Shown: positions 8,187 to 16,915, counted from the stretch's first letter. The stretch is DNA of 64,000 nt from SVFI01 sp045588655 (GCA_045588655.1 JAZNEP010000015.1:1-64000), one strand, 5' to 3'. Program-made: numbers and translations. The notes: generated by a model from the sequence alone, not told the origin.

Positions 8187-9357
8187 CCATCTCACTCTCT
8201 TTCTCAAAGCGAATGTTTAAACATTCATCCGTATACTTTGCACCTGTTACTACATAATTACGAAGAATATTCGGAAGCGGAATATTCCGTTTAAAGTTTC
8301 CTGTCTTTATCACAATATCCGTCGCCGATTGATAAAGATTGATATCCTCTTTTTTTGCATAAGGCATAAAGACTTCTAAACAGTACCCTTCCTCTGTTTG
8401 TACAAAATGCTCCCTTTCCGTTATTACCTTCGTATCAAATATTTCTTTCACCTCCAAAGTATCGTCCAGTATTTTTCTAATGTTACTATCACCTCTTGGT
8501 TCCTCGTCATACCAAGGTATCTTGTAAATCGGTAACGCCGCAAAACTCTCTTCTAATTGTCTTACATATTTCTTCTGAATCTGAATCCATTGGTCAAAAA
8601 AACGGTTCCCGATATCAGTTGGAAGAATTCGATTGATATATAAACCATCCACATTGAAATTATATAAATTCATGTACATATAATTTCGTTTTGTTTCTTC
8701 CACTACCATTTTTTCAGGCGTTGTAACAATTCGAATACTGGTTATGCTTCTGTCTTTTAACAGTTCCTGTAATTCTACTAATTTTATATACATCTTCTCC
8801 ATATCATTCACAGCTTTTCTATTTGGCATTTCCACCTTAAATACCGCCTTAGAAACCGGTGCAAGCATTCTCATTCCTACTTTTCCAATTGGAAAAAGCT
8901 TTTCCATATACCAGGAAAGCAATTCCGGAAATTTTAATAGTGATAATGTTTCTCCTGTAGGTGCGCAATCTACGATAATCCTTTCATATGCTTCATTTTC
9001 ATAAATATCTGCCAGTTTTAGCAGAGAAAAAAGCTCTTCCATTCCCGGTATCATTCCCATATCCTGTAATGATACTTCATCCAGATCAGACAACAAAGTT
9101 CCCAAATAGGTTTTCATTTCTCCAAAGTCATTTTCCATTACATATTCCGGATCAATCTCATAAAGGTCCAGATTTGAAAGAACATTTTCAATCTCTTTTC
9201 CCAACCTTCTTTCAAAAATATCGCCCAGATTGTGTGCCATATCCGTACTGATTAACAAGGTCCGTTTCCCTTCCTCCGCACTCTTTACTGCGTGTGCTGC
9301 CGCAATACTACTTTTACCTACGCCACCTTTTCCTGTAAAAATATAAATTCTTTTCAT
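8179..9357 (-). CDS. ArsA/Get3-family ATPase with C-terminal HSP20-like domain (first copy)
   Basis: Paralogue of the ATPase at 6753-7916, 392 aa. Visible are Walker A GKGGVGKSS (residues 9-17), switch I STDMAHNLGD, switch II DCAPTGETLSLLKFPE and RIVTTPEK. The last ~75 residues resemble an HSP20-like domain (VFMPYAKKEDINLY, then IVIKTGNFKRNIPLP). There is no CxxC zinc motif. A GGAGA site precedes the ATG. The two copies are clearly diverged, which fits a heterodimer or two specialised homodimers. It lies downstream of the marR gene, with a TTCGAA site in the 102-bp gap. Confidence 0.85.
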   Translation of the reverse strand: MKRIYIFTGKGGVGKSSIAAAHAVKSAEEGKRTLLISTDMAHNLGDIFERRLGKEIENVLSNLDLYEIDPEYVMENDFGEMKTYLGTLLSDLDEVSLQDMGMIPGMEELFSLLKLADIYENEAYERIIVDCAPTGETLSLLKFPELLSWYMEKLFPIGKVGMRMLAPVSKAVFKVEMPNRKAVNDMEKMYIKLVELQELLKDRSITSIRIVTTPEKMVVEETKRNYMYMNLYNFNVDGLYINRILPTDIGNRFFDQWIQIQKKYVRQLEESFAALPIYKIPWYDEEPRGDSNIRKILDDTLEVKEIFDTKVITEREHFVQTEEGYCLEVFMPYAKKEDINLYQSATDIVIKTGNFKRNIPLPNILRNYVVTGAKYTDECLNIRFEKESEMDE

Positions 9358-9401
9358 TACTGTCTCCTTTCACAAAACTTCTTTATGCGAATAGTTCTTA
9401 A

Positions 9402-9410
9402 TTCGAAGTA
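9402..9410. promoter_or_regulatory. TTCGAAGTA site upstream of the first ArsA-like gene
   Basis: TTCGAAGTA here is identical to the copy at 10005-10013 inside the marR promoter. A MarR dimer would bind such a palindromic core. It lies 45 bp upstream of the ATPase start. Operator function is inferred. Confidence 0.45.
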
Positions 9411-9422
9411 TTTATTTTTTAT

Positions 9423-9446
9423 TTAGGCAGCTTATTCGCTGCCTAA
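9423..9446 (-). terminator. Strong hairpin just after the marR stop
   Basis: TTAGGCAGC/GCTGCCTAA form a 9-bp perfect stem with a 6-base loop, 3 bp after the regulator's stop codon. On the minus strand it is followed by A-rich rather than T-rich sequence. It is therefore a poor intrinsic terminator and may instead be a partial terminator or mRNA-processing hairpin lowering ATPase expression relative to marR. Confidence 0.4.
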
Positions 9447-9449
9447 CAT

Positions 9450-9947
9450 TTACTCAATTAATATTTTACGTACTTTTGGTGCACTCTCTTCTCTTCTTTT
9501 CTCGTCTCGCAATACATCTTTTACTTTCGAAGTCATTCTCATAAACAAATCTAACTCTTCCTTCGAAAAAGCACTCATAATCTTCATCCCATAAGAAAAC
9601 ATTTGCTCAATCAGTGCCTGAAACTGTGTCGTACCATTTTCACTAAATCGAATCAGTACCACTCTTTTATCCTCTTTTGAGCGCTTTCTTATAATCAGTC
9701 CGTTTTTTTCCATTCGATTTATGATTCCCGTTGCTGTATTCAATGGAACATGAATGTAGTCCGCAATTTCAGTCATATTAACTTCTTCTTTTCGATATAA
9801 AAGCCAAAAAATCAAAATCTCATTTTTAGAACAATCAAGGAAAATATTCCCCCACAAATCAGAAGAGATTAGTTCTTTTATTTCTTCTACGTAGTTTGCA
9901 ATATATTGAAAAGACGCTTCTGTTATTCCTTGTTCCTTTAAACTCAT
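9450..9947 (-). CDS. MarR-family transcriptional regulator
   Basis: Winged-helix dimeric regulator, 165 aa. The start is chosen at ATG 9947 (MSLKEQGITEAS), with AGGAG six bases upstream; the open frame reaches a TTG at 9962. The helix-turn-helix lies around MTEIADYIHVPLNTATGIIN, followed by the wing with RSKEDKRVVLIRFSENG. One cysteine (FLDCSKNE) sits in the N-terminal half, so thiol sensing is possible but unproven. Its own promoter contains two TTCGAA palindromes, implying autoregulation, and a third lies before the ATPase genes. The ligand is unknown. Confidence 0.9.
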   Translation of the reverse strand: MSLKEQGITEASFQYIANYVEEIKELISSDLWGNIFLDCSKNEILIFWLLYRKEEVNMTEIADYIHVPLNTATGIINRMEKNGLIIRKRSKEDKRVVLIRFSENGTTQFQALIEQMFSYGMKIMSAFSKEELDLFMRMTSKVKDVLRDEKRREESAPKVRKILIE

Positions 9948-9982
9948 CATTGACTCCTGCAATCGCTCTTATTACTTCTCGC

Positions 9983-10025
9983 TTCGAACTATTTTAATTC
10001 TACCTTCGAAGTATTTTCTTGTCAA
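9983..10025 (-). promoter_or_regulatory. marR promoter with two TTCGAA operators
   Basis: On the minus strand, -35 TTGACA (10020-10025), a 17-bp spacer and -10 TAGAAT (9997-10002) form a near-consensus sigma-A promoter. One TTCGAA palindrome lies in the spacer (10005-10010) and another just downstream of the -10 (9983-9988). Repressor binding at either would block RNA polymerase, so negative autoregulation is likely. Confidence 0.75.
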
Positions 10026-10071
10026 GACTTTTCCAGATTTTTTTAAAAAACAGCTATAAGCGAGAAGCGTA

Positions 10072-11229
10072 CTATTTTCCACATAGTTCATTCGCCAATC
10101 TCTCTATCTGCGCTCTACTATCGTCATTTAACGAAGACAATATTTTTACTTCCGTCGTTCTAAAAGTCAAATCTTTGCACTTCTCCAGCATCCCCTTCAT
10201 CACTCTCACAGCCGTCGGTGTCCAGCTACCATTCTCTATCAGTGCTACCTCTCGATTCTGGAAATTGCGTTCTGTCAGATGATGGATAAACTCTCTCATG
10301 AAAGGGAAAATATCTCCATTATAGGTGGTAGTTGCCAACACTAACTTACTGTAGCGAAAGGCATCCTCTACTGCTTCTGCCATATCACATCTTGCCAGGT
10401 CATTTACAACAACCTTAGAACACCCTTTGTTTTTTAGTCGTTCTGTGAGTTCATCAACCGCTTTTTTTGTATTGCCATAAACGGAGGTGTATGCAATCAC
10501 TACGCCCTCTTCTTCCGGTAGATACCTTGACCATGTGTCGTAAAGGCCAAGGTAATAGCCAAGATTTTCTTTCAATACCGGTCCGTGTAGCGGGCATATC
10601 ATCTGAATATCCAGCGCAGAAATCTTCTCAAGAAGCGCCTGTACCTGCGCCCCATATTTCCCGACAATTCCGATATAATAACGTCTTGCCTCACAAGTCC
10701 AGTCTTCCTCCACATCAAGTGCTCCAAATTTACCAAAACTATCTGCGGAGAACAGCACTTTATCCCTTCTGTCGTAAGTGACAATAACCTCCGGCCAATG
10801 TACCATAGGCGCCGTGTAAAAAGTTAGCGTATGCTTGCCAAGTGAAAGACTTGCACCTTCCGCTGTCGTCATTCTTCTGTTGACATAATCTGTACCAAAG
10901 AAATTCTGCATCATTTTAAATGCTGGCAAAGAAGCTACTACTGTTGCCTGCGGATATGCATCCGTAAACACTTTTATGTTCGCGGAATGGTCCGGTTCCA
11001 TATGCTGAACAATCAGATAGTCCGGTTGCCGTTGACCAATCACTTCTTTTATATTTGCAAGCCACTCTTCTGCGAACACTATATCTACTGTATCCATAAC
11101 CGCAATTTTTTCATCCATAATGACATACGAATTGTACGACATTCCGCCGGGCACCACGTACTGTCCCTCAAACAAATCTACATGATGATCATTGACACCT
11201 ACATATAGGATATCTGGTGTGATTTTCAT
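10072..11229 (-). CDS. fprA: FprA-family A-type flavoprotein (flavodiiron protein)
   Basis: Cytoplasmic flavodiiron enzyme that reduces O2 to water and/or NO to N2O to protect anaerobes; 385 aa. The N-terminal metallo-beta-lactamase-like domain shows all six diiron ligands: H76, E78, D80 (HMEPDH), H144, D163 and H215. The flavodoxin domain starts near residue 243 with AYTSVYGNTKKAVDE binding FMN. There is no fused rubredoxin, so electrons must come from a separate carrier. It starts 16 bp after the alpha-beta oxidoreductase subunit gene, so it is probably in the same transcript. O2 versus NO preference cannot be read from sequence. Confidence 0.93.
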   Translation of the reverse strand: MKITPDILYVGVNDHHVDLFEGQYVVPGGMSYNSYVIMDEKIAVMDTVDIVFAEEWLANIKEVIGQRQPDYLIVQHMEPDHSANIKVFTDAYPQATVVASLPAFKMMQNFFGTDYVNRRMTTAEGASLSLGKHTLTFYTAPMVHWPEVIVTYDRRDKVLFSADSFGKFGALDVEEDWTCEARRYYIGIVGKYGAQVQALLEKISALDIQMICPLHGPVLKENLGYYLGLYDTWSRYLPEEEGVVIAYTSVYGNTKKAVDELTERLKNKGCSKVVVNDLARCDMAEAVEDAFRYSKLVLATTTYNGDIFPFMREFIHHLTERNFQNREVALIENGSWTPTAVRVMKGMLEKCKDLTFRTTEVKILSSLNDDSRAQIERLANELCGK

Positions 11230-11245
11230 ACTAATCTACCTCTTA

Positions 11246-13489
11246 TCAATTATCTATATTGTTCTCGTCCTCTAATGCTGCAAGACGTTTCAGTCGATGA
11301 AATCTTTCGTCCGTCTCTTTCTGAAGGCGTTCCACAACCTCCCTGTACTCTTCCTTCTGCAGATGCTTCGTTCTTCCCATCATAGAAAGCCAGTCAAGTA
11401 CCGGTATCTTTTTGCCTCCCTGTTCCGGATCATAGGAAATCGTTGTCACTCCCTGTTCCACCTCGTAAAGCGGAAAATAACAACAATTCACCGCCGCCTC
11501 AATTACACGCCGTTCCGTTGCCGGCTTATCGTTCCAATTAAGCGGGCAAGCAGAAATTGCCTTTATATATGCTGTTCCCGTCGTCTTAGCATAATGCGCC
11601 GCCTTTGCTGCCTTTTTCATAAAATCGGTCGGATGCGACTCCGCCACGGTCGCCACATACGGAATACCTGTCGCAGCCATAATCTTAGGCATATCTTTAT
11701 GAAAAAATGTCTTACCATACTGCGTTTTTCCGACGTGCGAAGTCGAGCTGCGCGCCCCGAGCGGTGTCGAATATGAAAGCTGGTAACCCGTATTCATATA
11801 TCCGCCATTATCATATTCAAACATAAGAAGTCTATGTCCCCGAAGCGCCGTTCCAAGCGCAGAACCCATACCGATATCAAGGCCACCATCTCCGCTGACC
11901 ATCACGAAAATAATGTCACCCGGTGGAATTTCTCCCTTCTGCTGCTTGCGATAACAAATCTCCGCCACTCCGCTTAAGGTCGCGGCTCCATTCTGAAACA
12001 GATTATGCAAATAGGGCACTTTAAAGCTTGTACGCGGATACGCTGTTGTGACAATCATTGCGCACCCTGTTTGGAACAAAAAAACAACCGGATCTTCAAT
12101 TCCTCGTAACAGTAAGTTTAAATTAACCGGAATTCCACAGCCCGGACACGCTCCATGTCCAGGTGCAATACGACCTGGCATCGCAGTCACATTGTTTAAG
12201 TTTCCTCCGGTTATCTTCAGCTTACCATTCTCGTCCTCTACAACCCTCGTTGCTCCAATGCTTGTACGATCTCCTGTCACCGGTGCGAATAACGGATTCT
12301 TCTCCTCTTGTAAAGATTTCCCCGGCGTCACACCATAGTATGTTTTCTCCGGTTTGATCGGGTCATCTGTCCACTCGAGCAAAGTTTTCGCATCTTCTCG
12401 GCTGAAATCTTTTCCTCCCAATCCATAGACGAGATTTTTGATACAAGCACTGCTACCTGCTTTTTGCATCGCAGCTCTCACTTCAATCGAAAGATTTCCG
12501 CCTCCTGCTCCATAGCTGTCCTGACGGTCACCAACTAAAATATGGCCTGTATTTGAAATGGCAACTGTCAGTTCCTTTTCGGGGAAAGGTCGAAGCACAT
12601 GAAGCGTTGCTGCGCCTACTTTTTCGCCCTTTTTTCTCAGATCTTCTACCGCATCTATAGCAGTATCATAAGCAGAACCGAGCAATACAAGAACCTTTTC
12701 CGCATCCTCACAATGCACGGATTCGACCTTTCCGTAATCTCTTCCTGATAATTCCCTGTAAGCATCAAACAACTCGTCCAACACCTTGTCTGCCTGCTCC
12801 ATTGCCAGATGCAGCTGATAGCGATTATTCATTAGGTCCGGCTCATTCATATATGAACCGACCGTAATTGGATTATCCAAATCCAGAAACGGATATGGTT
12901 CTACCTTAGGCCCAATAAACCGCTTGACCACATTATCATCCGAAAATCGGTAACAACGCGCCTTCTGATGACTTGTAAAAAAGCCATCATAAGCTACAAC
13001 AACAGGAAGCCTTACCTGCTCAGCCAATTTCAGCGCGATAATGTTAAAATCATATACTTGCTGTACGGTACTTGCAAACAAAATCGGCCATCCTGCGTTT
13101 AATAAATACATAATATCACTGTGATCTCCTTTGATGGAAAGAGGTCCTGAAACCGTACGACAGACCACATTCATTACCATAGGGTAACGTGTTCCTGACT
13201 GCACCGGAAACTGTTCGATTGCATAGAGAAGTCCATTTGCACTTGTCGCATTTACAACACGACCGCCTGCCACTGCACCGCCATAACAGATTCCCGCCGC
13301 ACTATGCTCACCTTCTGCGGCTACCATGACAATATCCGTCTCACCATTAGCCCTCATAATGTCAAGATTTTCCGCTATCTGCGTCGAAGGTGTAATCGGA
13401 TAATACCCCATCAAATCATATCCAATCTGCTTGATTGCGATAGCTGCCATCTCATTACCTGAAGCATACTCCATTCTTTGCTCCTGCAT
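11246..13489 (-). CDS. 2-oxoacid:ferredoxin oxidoreductase, fused alpha-beta subunit
   Basis: Oxidative decarboxylation of a 2-oxoacid with CoA and ferredoxin; 747 aa. The first ~400 residues are the alpha (pyrimidine-binding) domain, with YPITPST, SGPLSIKGDHSD and a DGFFTSHQ motif like pyruvate:ferredoxin oxidoreductase. The second part is the beta (diphosphate-binding) domain, with GHGACPGCG, GDGGLDIGMGSAL and NGGYMNTG for thiamine diphosphate/Mg. Cysteines in CPGCG, QTGCAM and ISACPLNW fit the proximal 4Fe-4S cluster. It overlaps the gamma-delta gene by one base (TAATG). The PFOR-like GDHSD and TSHQ motifs hint at pyruvate, but the exact substrate is uncertain. Confidence 0.88.
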   Translation of the reverse strand: MQEQRMEYASGNEMAAIAIKQIGYDLMGYYPITPSTQIAENLDIMRANGETDIVMVAAEGEHSAAGICYGGAVAGGRVVNATSANGLLYAIEQFPVQSGTRYPMVMNVVCRTVSGPLSIKGDHSDIMYLLNAGWPILFASTVQQVYDFNIIALKLAEQVRLPVVVAYDGFFTSHQKARCYRFSDDNVVKRFIGPKVEPYPFLDLDNPITVGSYMNEPDLMNNRYQLHLAMEQADKVLDELFDAYRELSGRDYGKVESVHCEDAEKVLVLLGSAYDTAIDAVEDLRKKGEKVGAATLHVLRPFPEKELTVAISNTGHILVGDRQDSYGAGGGNLSIEVRAAMQKAGSSACIKNLVYGLGGKDFSREDAKTLLEWTDDPIKPEKTYYGVTPGKSLQEEKNPLFAPVTGDRTSIGATRVVEDENGKLKITGGNLNNVTAMPGRIAPGHGACPGCGIPVNLNLLLRGIEDPVVFLFQTGCAMIVTTAYPRTSFKVPYLHNLFQNGAATLSGVAEICYRKQQKGEIPPGDIIFVMVSGDGGLDIGMGSALGTALRGHRLLMFEYDNGGYMNTGYQLSYSTPLGARSSTSHVGKTQYGKTFFHKDMPKIMAATGIPYVATVAESHPTDFMKKAAKAAHYAKTTGTAYIKAISACPLNWNDKPATERRVIEAAVNCCYFPLYEVEQGVTTISYDPEQGGKKIPVLDWLSMMGRTKHLQKEEYREVVERLQKETDERFHRLKRLAALEDENNIDN

Positions 13490-14631
13490 TATACTTCGCC
13501 TCCTTCCATTCTCTTTTCGGTCAAGTAAGATTCCGACGTAATATATCCATCCGGCCCTGATTCTTCATAATAATCCGGTGTACGTAGAAGCTCCTGATTA
13601 GGCATAAAATACTCCTTATCGGAATGCTCCGCCTCAATACCTGTCACAAGAGCATTTACAGGACAAACATCTACACAGCGCAGACATCCTTTGCAATGAT
13701 AATAATCAAGACCTTGATTGACCATCATTTCTTTCCCTTTATACTCACCTTTTTTAAACTGGAACACCATGTCCGGACACGCGGAATGACAGAGTCCGCA
13801 GTTGATACATCTCTCCTTGATAAATAGTGGAATATACCCTTGCCTTGACGGTGAAAGATCCGCAATAACAGTACTTCCGAAAAGCGGATTAATACCACCA
13901 ACCGGAGCCGTCTGATATCCCCACTTTTCTTGTTTATCACTCACTTCCTTTTCTGCCTTATTATCTTTTCCTGCTTTATCGCTGCAACAGCTATCCGAAC
14001 CCATTTCCAGAAATTTAAGTGCATGTACCTTCTCATATCCTTGTCGTAACCCCTCCAGATTTGCCTTCAGCGCATCCGGATACTTCTTTCCCAGCGTATC
14101 CTTACATATCATTTGTCCCACCGAAGTATCTGCCATCCCCATAAGCTTTAATGCTGCCCCCAGCATCACAACGTTGATTCTCGAATGTGTTTCCATCGCA
14201 ATTCGTTGAGCTTCCAATCCGTAAAATCTAGCCCCCGATACCTTTTGGCAAGCACTTATCATTGCATCCGAAATCTCCTGTCCCGGCTCCATGGCCAAAA
14301 TAATCGTTGTATTCTCATCACAGCCTTTTAAGACCGATGCATCCTTTAAAAGTGCCTGATGAAACACAACCAAAAGGTCCGGTTTTTCCACCGGAGAATG
14401 TTCTCTGATTTCTTTGTCCTTATCACAATATCGAATGAATCCTTTGACCGGTGTGCCTGTTTTTTCCGAGCCATAGCTTGAAAAATTAGTACTATTTATT
14501 TCCAAATATTTCACACCTAGCTCACCGAGCATTTTCCCGCACAGATTGGCTCCCAAGCCTCCAATACTCTCAAGCCTGATCTCATAATATTCCTTTCCGG
14601 AAGCAAGTTTTTCTTTCAATCCTATTCCCAC
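13489..14631 (-). CDS. 2-oxoacid:ferredoxin oxidoreductase, fused gamma-delta subunit
   Basis: Electron-transfer half of the complex, 380 aa. Residues ~18-190 are the gamma domain, starting EIRLESIGGLGANLCGKMLGE. After a polar linker (~205-235), residues ~255-320 carry two 4Fe-4S motifs, CINCGLCHSACP and CKGCLRCVDVCP, typical of the delta subunit. The start codon is GTG with GAGGTGG seven bases upstream. It is translationally coupled to the alpha-beta gene. Packing the usual four subunits into gamma-delta and alpha-beta pairs differs from the single-chain PFOR common in clostridia. It leads the operon with fprA. Confidence 0.88.
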   Translation of the reverse strand: MGIGLKEKLASGKEYYEIRLESIGGLGANLCGKMLGELGVKYLEINSTNFSSYGSEKTGTPVKGFIRYCDKDKEIREHSPVEKPDLLVVFHQALLKDASVLKGCDENTTIILAMEPGQEISDAMISACQKVSGARFYGLEAQRIAMETHSRINVVMLGAALKLMGMADTSVGQMICKDTLGKKYPDALKANLEGLRQGYEKVHALKFLEMGSDSCCSDKAGKDNKAEKEVSDKQEKWGYQTAPVGGINPLFGSTVIADLSPSRQGYIPLFIKERCINCGLCHSACPDMVFQFKKGEYKGKEMMVNQGLDYYHCKGCLRCVDVCPVNALVTGIEAEHSDKEYFMPNQELLRTPDYYEESGPDGYITSESYLTEKRMEGGEV

Positions 14632-14660
14632 TATTTCGCCACCTCACTTTTTTTGTATTT

Positions 14661-14690
14661 AGTGTATTCGAAATGCAACATTTTATACAA
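14661..14690 (-). promoter_or_regulatory. Promoter of the oxidoreductase-fprA operon
   Basis: On the minus strand TTGTAT (14685-14690), an 18-bp spacer and TACACT (14661-14666) lie about 30 bp before the GTG start. A TTCGAA sits at 14667-14672, touching the -10, like the sites in the nearby marR promoter. Shared control by that regulator is a guess, as a 6-base word can occur by chance. Confidence 0.5.
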
Positions 14691-14733
14691 AAAATGGTCA
14701 GACACTCACCTTTTAGGCTTATGTCTGACCATT
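14689..14733 (-). terminator. Rho-independent terminator after the coiled-coil gene
   Basis: A 12-bp perfect stem AATGGTCAGACA/TGTCTGACCATT (14693-14704 with 14722-14733) is followed on the minus strand by a T-run. It separates the 14753 gene from the oxidoreductase operon. Confidence 0.88.
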
Positions 14734-14752
14734 AATTATCATTTATAAAATT

Positions 14753-15331
14753 TTATTCTACAGATGCCATAGTTTCTTCTACCGAAACAATTTCAGGTCC
14801 CGATGCAAATGCTTCTGTATGATTCGCTGTCTCCATCGGGTCGGAATATTCTTTCTTTTCCTCATCCTTCCAAAGTGAATCGTGTTCCTCTCTCTCTTTC
14901 TTGCGTGCAAGCATCCCCATATTTTTAGCAGCCTGATACATTTCCATACTAAAATCCATCAGCTTTTTTTCATCACTGGCCGGAACTATATCTCCATCCA
15001 TGATTCGTCTTGCCACTTCCATAATTTTCCCCATATCTTTGACATATTCTTCCATAGCTTCACCCTGTTGCTTGGCTGATTCCATATTTGCAATAGCAAA
15101 CTTTTGCTCCATAAGCTTATTCATATAATCCTTGTATTCTTCCTGCTTTTTATCCACAGCCTGAATCGTGAGTTCAAGTGTCGCCGCTTCCCTCTCATAC
15201 ATCATCTTTCCATCAGACTCTTCACTTATCTTTCGCTCAAGCTCTTTCTTCTGATTCGCCAAGTTCATTTGCTGCTCTCTGTAAGATTTAATTTGATAAT
15301 TATACTTAATTCTTGCCTCTTCAATCTTCAT
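14753..15331 (-). CDS. Coiled-coil protein of unknown function
   Basis: Not recognised. It has 192 aa from ATG 15331 (MKIEEARIKYNYQ); AAGGA lies about ten bases upstream, and the open frame extends to 15376. Nearly all of residues 1-150 look helical and rich in Glu, Lys and Gln (for example SYREQQMNLANQKKELERK), typical of a coiled coil. The C-terminal ~40 residues are acidic and probably disordered. There is no signal peptide, membrane segment or catalytic motif. It is a single-gene unit with its own terminator. A structural or filament-associated role is possible but not shown. Confidence 0.75.
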   Translation of the reverse strand: MKIEEARIKYNYQIKSYREQQMNLANQKKELERKISEESDGKMMYEREAATLELTIQAVDKKQEEYKDYMNKLMEQKFAIANMESAKQQGEAMEEYVKDMGKIMEVARRIMDGDIVPASDEKKLMDFSMEMYQAAKNMGMLARKKEREEHDSLWKDEEKKEYSDPMETANHTEAFASGPEIVSVEETMASVE

Positions 15332-15513
15332 ATATACCACATCCTTATGTATCTTCGTACATCCATGTACCTGCACTCTGTCATTTTATATATCGACATT
15401 ATATCAAAAAAAATAAATGCCTCATCTACTTACAACCAACTACATCGAAAAAATTTTCTATTTTATCATAAATTCAATCCAACATAGATTTTTATAGCTA
15501 TTATTTCTTCTAT

Positions 15514-15544
15514 AAAAAGTCCCGGAAATCATCATTTCCGGGAC
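15514..15544 (-). terminator. Rho-independent terminator of gdhA
   Basis: An 11-bp perfect stem GTCCCGGAAAT/ATTTCCGGGAC with a CATC loop is followed on the minus strand by TTTTTA. It lies 37 bp after the gdhA stop. Confidence 0.93.
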
Positions 15545-15580
15545 CTAGTAATCTCATCTTATATCAACCTAATTCAGTGA

Positions 15581-16915
15581 TTAAACAATACCCTGCGCTT
15601 TCATAGCTTCAGCAACCTTTAAGAAACCGGCTACGTTAGCACCAACGACATAGTCGCCTTCTTTGCCAACTTTCTTTGCTGCGTCATCAAGGTTATGGAA
15701 GATATTCACCATAATCTGCTGCAGTTTAGAATCTACTTCCTCGAATGTCCAAGAAAGTCTTTCACTATTCTGGCTCATTTCAAGAGCGGATGTAGCAACA
15801 CCACCTGCGTTGGAAGCCTTTCCAGGACAGAACAGAATACCATTTTTCTGGAAATATTCTGTAGCTTCTAAGGTTGTAGGCATGTTTGCACCTTCTGCTA
15901 CTGCAAATACACCATTTGCAACAAGTGTTTTTGCATCTTCAAGGTCAAGCTCATTCTGAGTTGCACATGGAAGTGCAATATCAACCTTCGCCGTCCATAC
16001 GCCTTTTCCTTCATGATACTCAGCATTTGGTCTTGCAGCTGCATACTCTGTCAAACGAGCTCTTTTTACTTCTTTTACTTCTTTTAATAATGCAACATCA
16101 ATTCCGTCCGGATCATAGATCCAACCTGTAGAATCAGAACATGTTACAGGCTTACCACCAAGCTGCTGTGCTTTTTCAATTGCATAGATAGCAACATTTC
16201 CTGCACCTGAAATTGCGATTGTTTTGCCTTCCAGAGACTTTCCGTTGCATTTGAGCATCTCATTTGTAAGATATAACAGACCATAACCTGTCGCCTGTGT
16301 TCTTGCAAGAGAGCCACCATAAGTTAAACCTTTACCTGTAAGTACACCCTCATAGATGTTACGGATTCTCTTATACTGTCCATACATAAAACCGATTTCG
16401 CGGGCACCAACACCGATATCTCCGGCCGGAACGTCTGTATCTGCTCCGATATGTCTGTAAAGCTCCGTCATGAAGCTCTGGCAGAATGCCATAACTTCTC
16501 TGTCTGATTTTCCTTTCGGGTCGAAGTCAGAACCACCTTTACCTCCACCGATTGGAAGTCCTGTTAAGGAGTTCTTAAAAATCTGCTCGAAACCAAGGAA
16601 TTTAATAATACCAAGGTTTACAGAAGGATGGAAACGAAGTCCTCCTTTGTATGGTCCGATTGCACTGTTAAACTGTACACGGAAACCGTTATTTACCTGT
16701 ACCTGACCATTATCATCTACCCATGGAACACGGAACATAATGATTCTTTCCGGTGTTACTAATCTTTCCAATAAAGCTTCTTTTCTGTACTCTTCTTCAT
16801 TTGCTTCCACTACTGCACGAAGAGATTCCATTACTTCTTTTACCGCCTGGTGAAATTCCGGCTGAGCTGGGTTTTTCTCGATGACTAAGTCAATCACTTC
16901 ATCAACATATGACAT
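15581..16915 (-). CDS. gdhA: Glutamate dehydrogenase (NADP-type)
   Basis: Reversible amination of 2-oxoglutarate to glutamate, the main ammonium assimilation or glutamate-fermentation step. It starts at MSYVDEVIDLV because AAAGGAGGAC lies just upstream; the longer frame to 16966 would include that site. At 444 aa it is close to the Clostridium symbiosum enzyme. Motifs are GPYKGGLRFHPSVN, the catalytic-lysine region PIGGGKGGSDFDPKGK, and the Rossmann ISGAGNVAIYA (residues ~225-240). It is a monocistronic unit with its own promoter and terminator. Coenzyme type is inferred from similarity to hexameric clostridial GDHs. Confidence 0.96.
   Translation of the reverse strand: MSYVDEVIDLVIEKNPAQPEFHQAVKEVMESLRAVVEANEEEYRKEALLERLVTPERIIMFRVPWVDDNGQVQVNNGFRVQFNSAIGPYKGGLRFHPSVNLGIIKFLGFEQIFKNSLTGLPIGGGKGGSDFDPKGKSDREVMAFCQSFMTELYRHIGADTDVPAGDIGVGAREIGFMYGQYKRIRNIYEGVLTGKGLTYGGSLARTQATGYGLLYLTNEMLKCNGKSLEGKTIAISGAGNVAIYAIEKAQQLGGKPVTCSDSTGWIYDPDGIDVALLKEVKEVKRARLTEYAAARPNAEYHEGKGVWTAKVDIALPCATQNELDLEDAKTLVANGVFAVAEGANMPTTLEATEYFQKNGILFCPGKASNAGGVATSALEMSQNSERLSWTFEEVDSKLQQIMVNIFHNLDDAAKKVGKEGDYVVGANVAGFLKVAEAMKAQGIV

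Noticed and set aside
7935..8207. 90-aa version of the small Cys protein starting at TTG 8207
   Set aside because: A TTG start without a good ribosome site is less likely than the ATG at 8186.
6753..9357. Arsenic resistance operon
   Set aside because: Apart from ArsA-like ATPases there is no arsB, arsC, arsD or arsR, and the proteins are single-domain with HSP20-like tails, unlike the classical two-domain ArsA.
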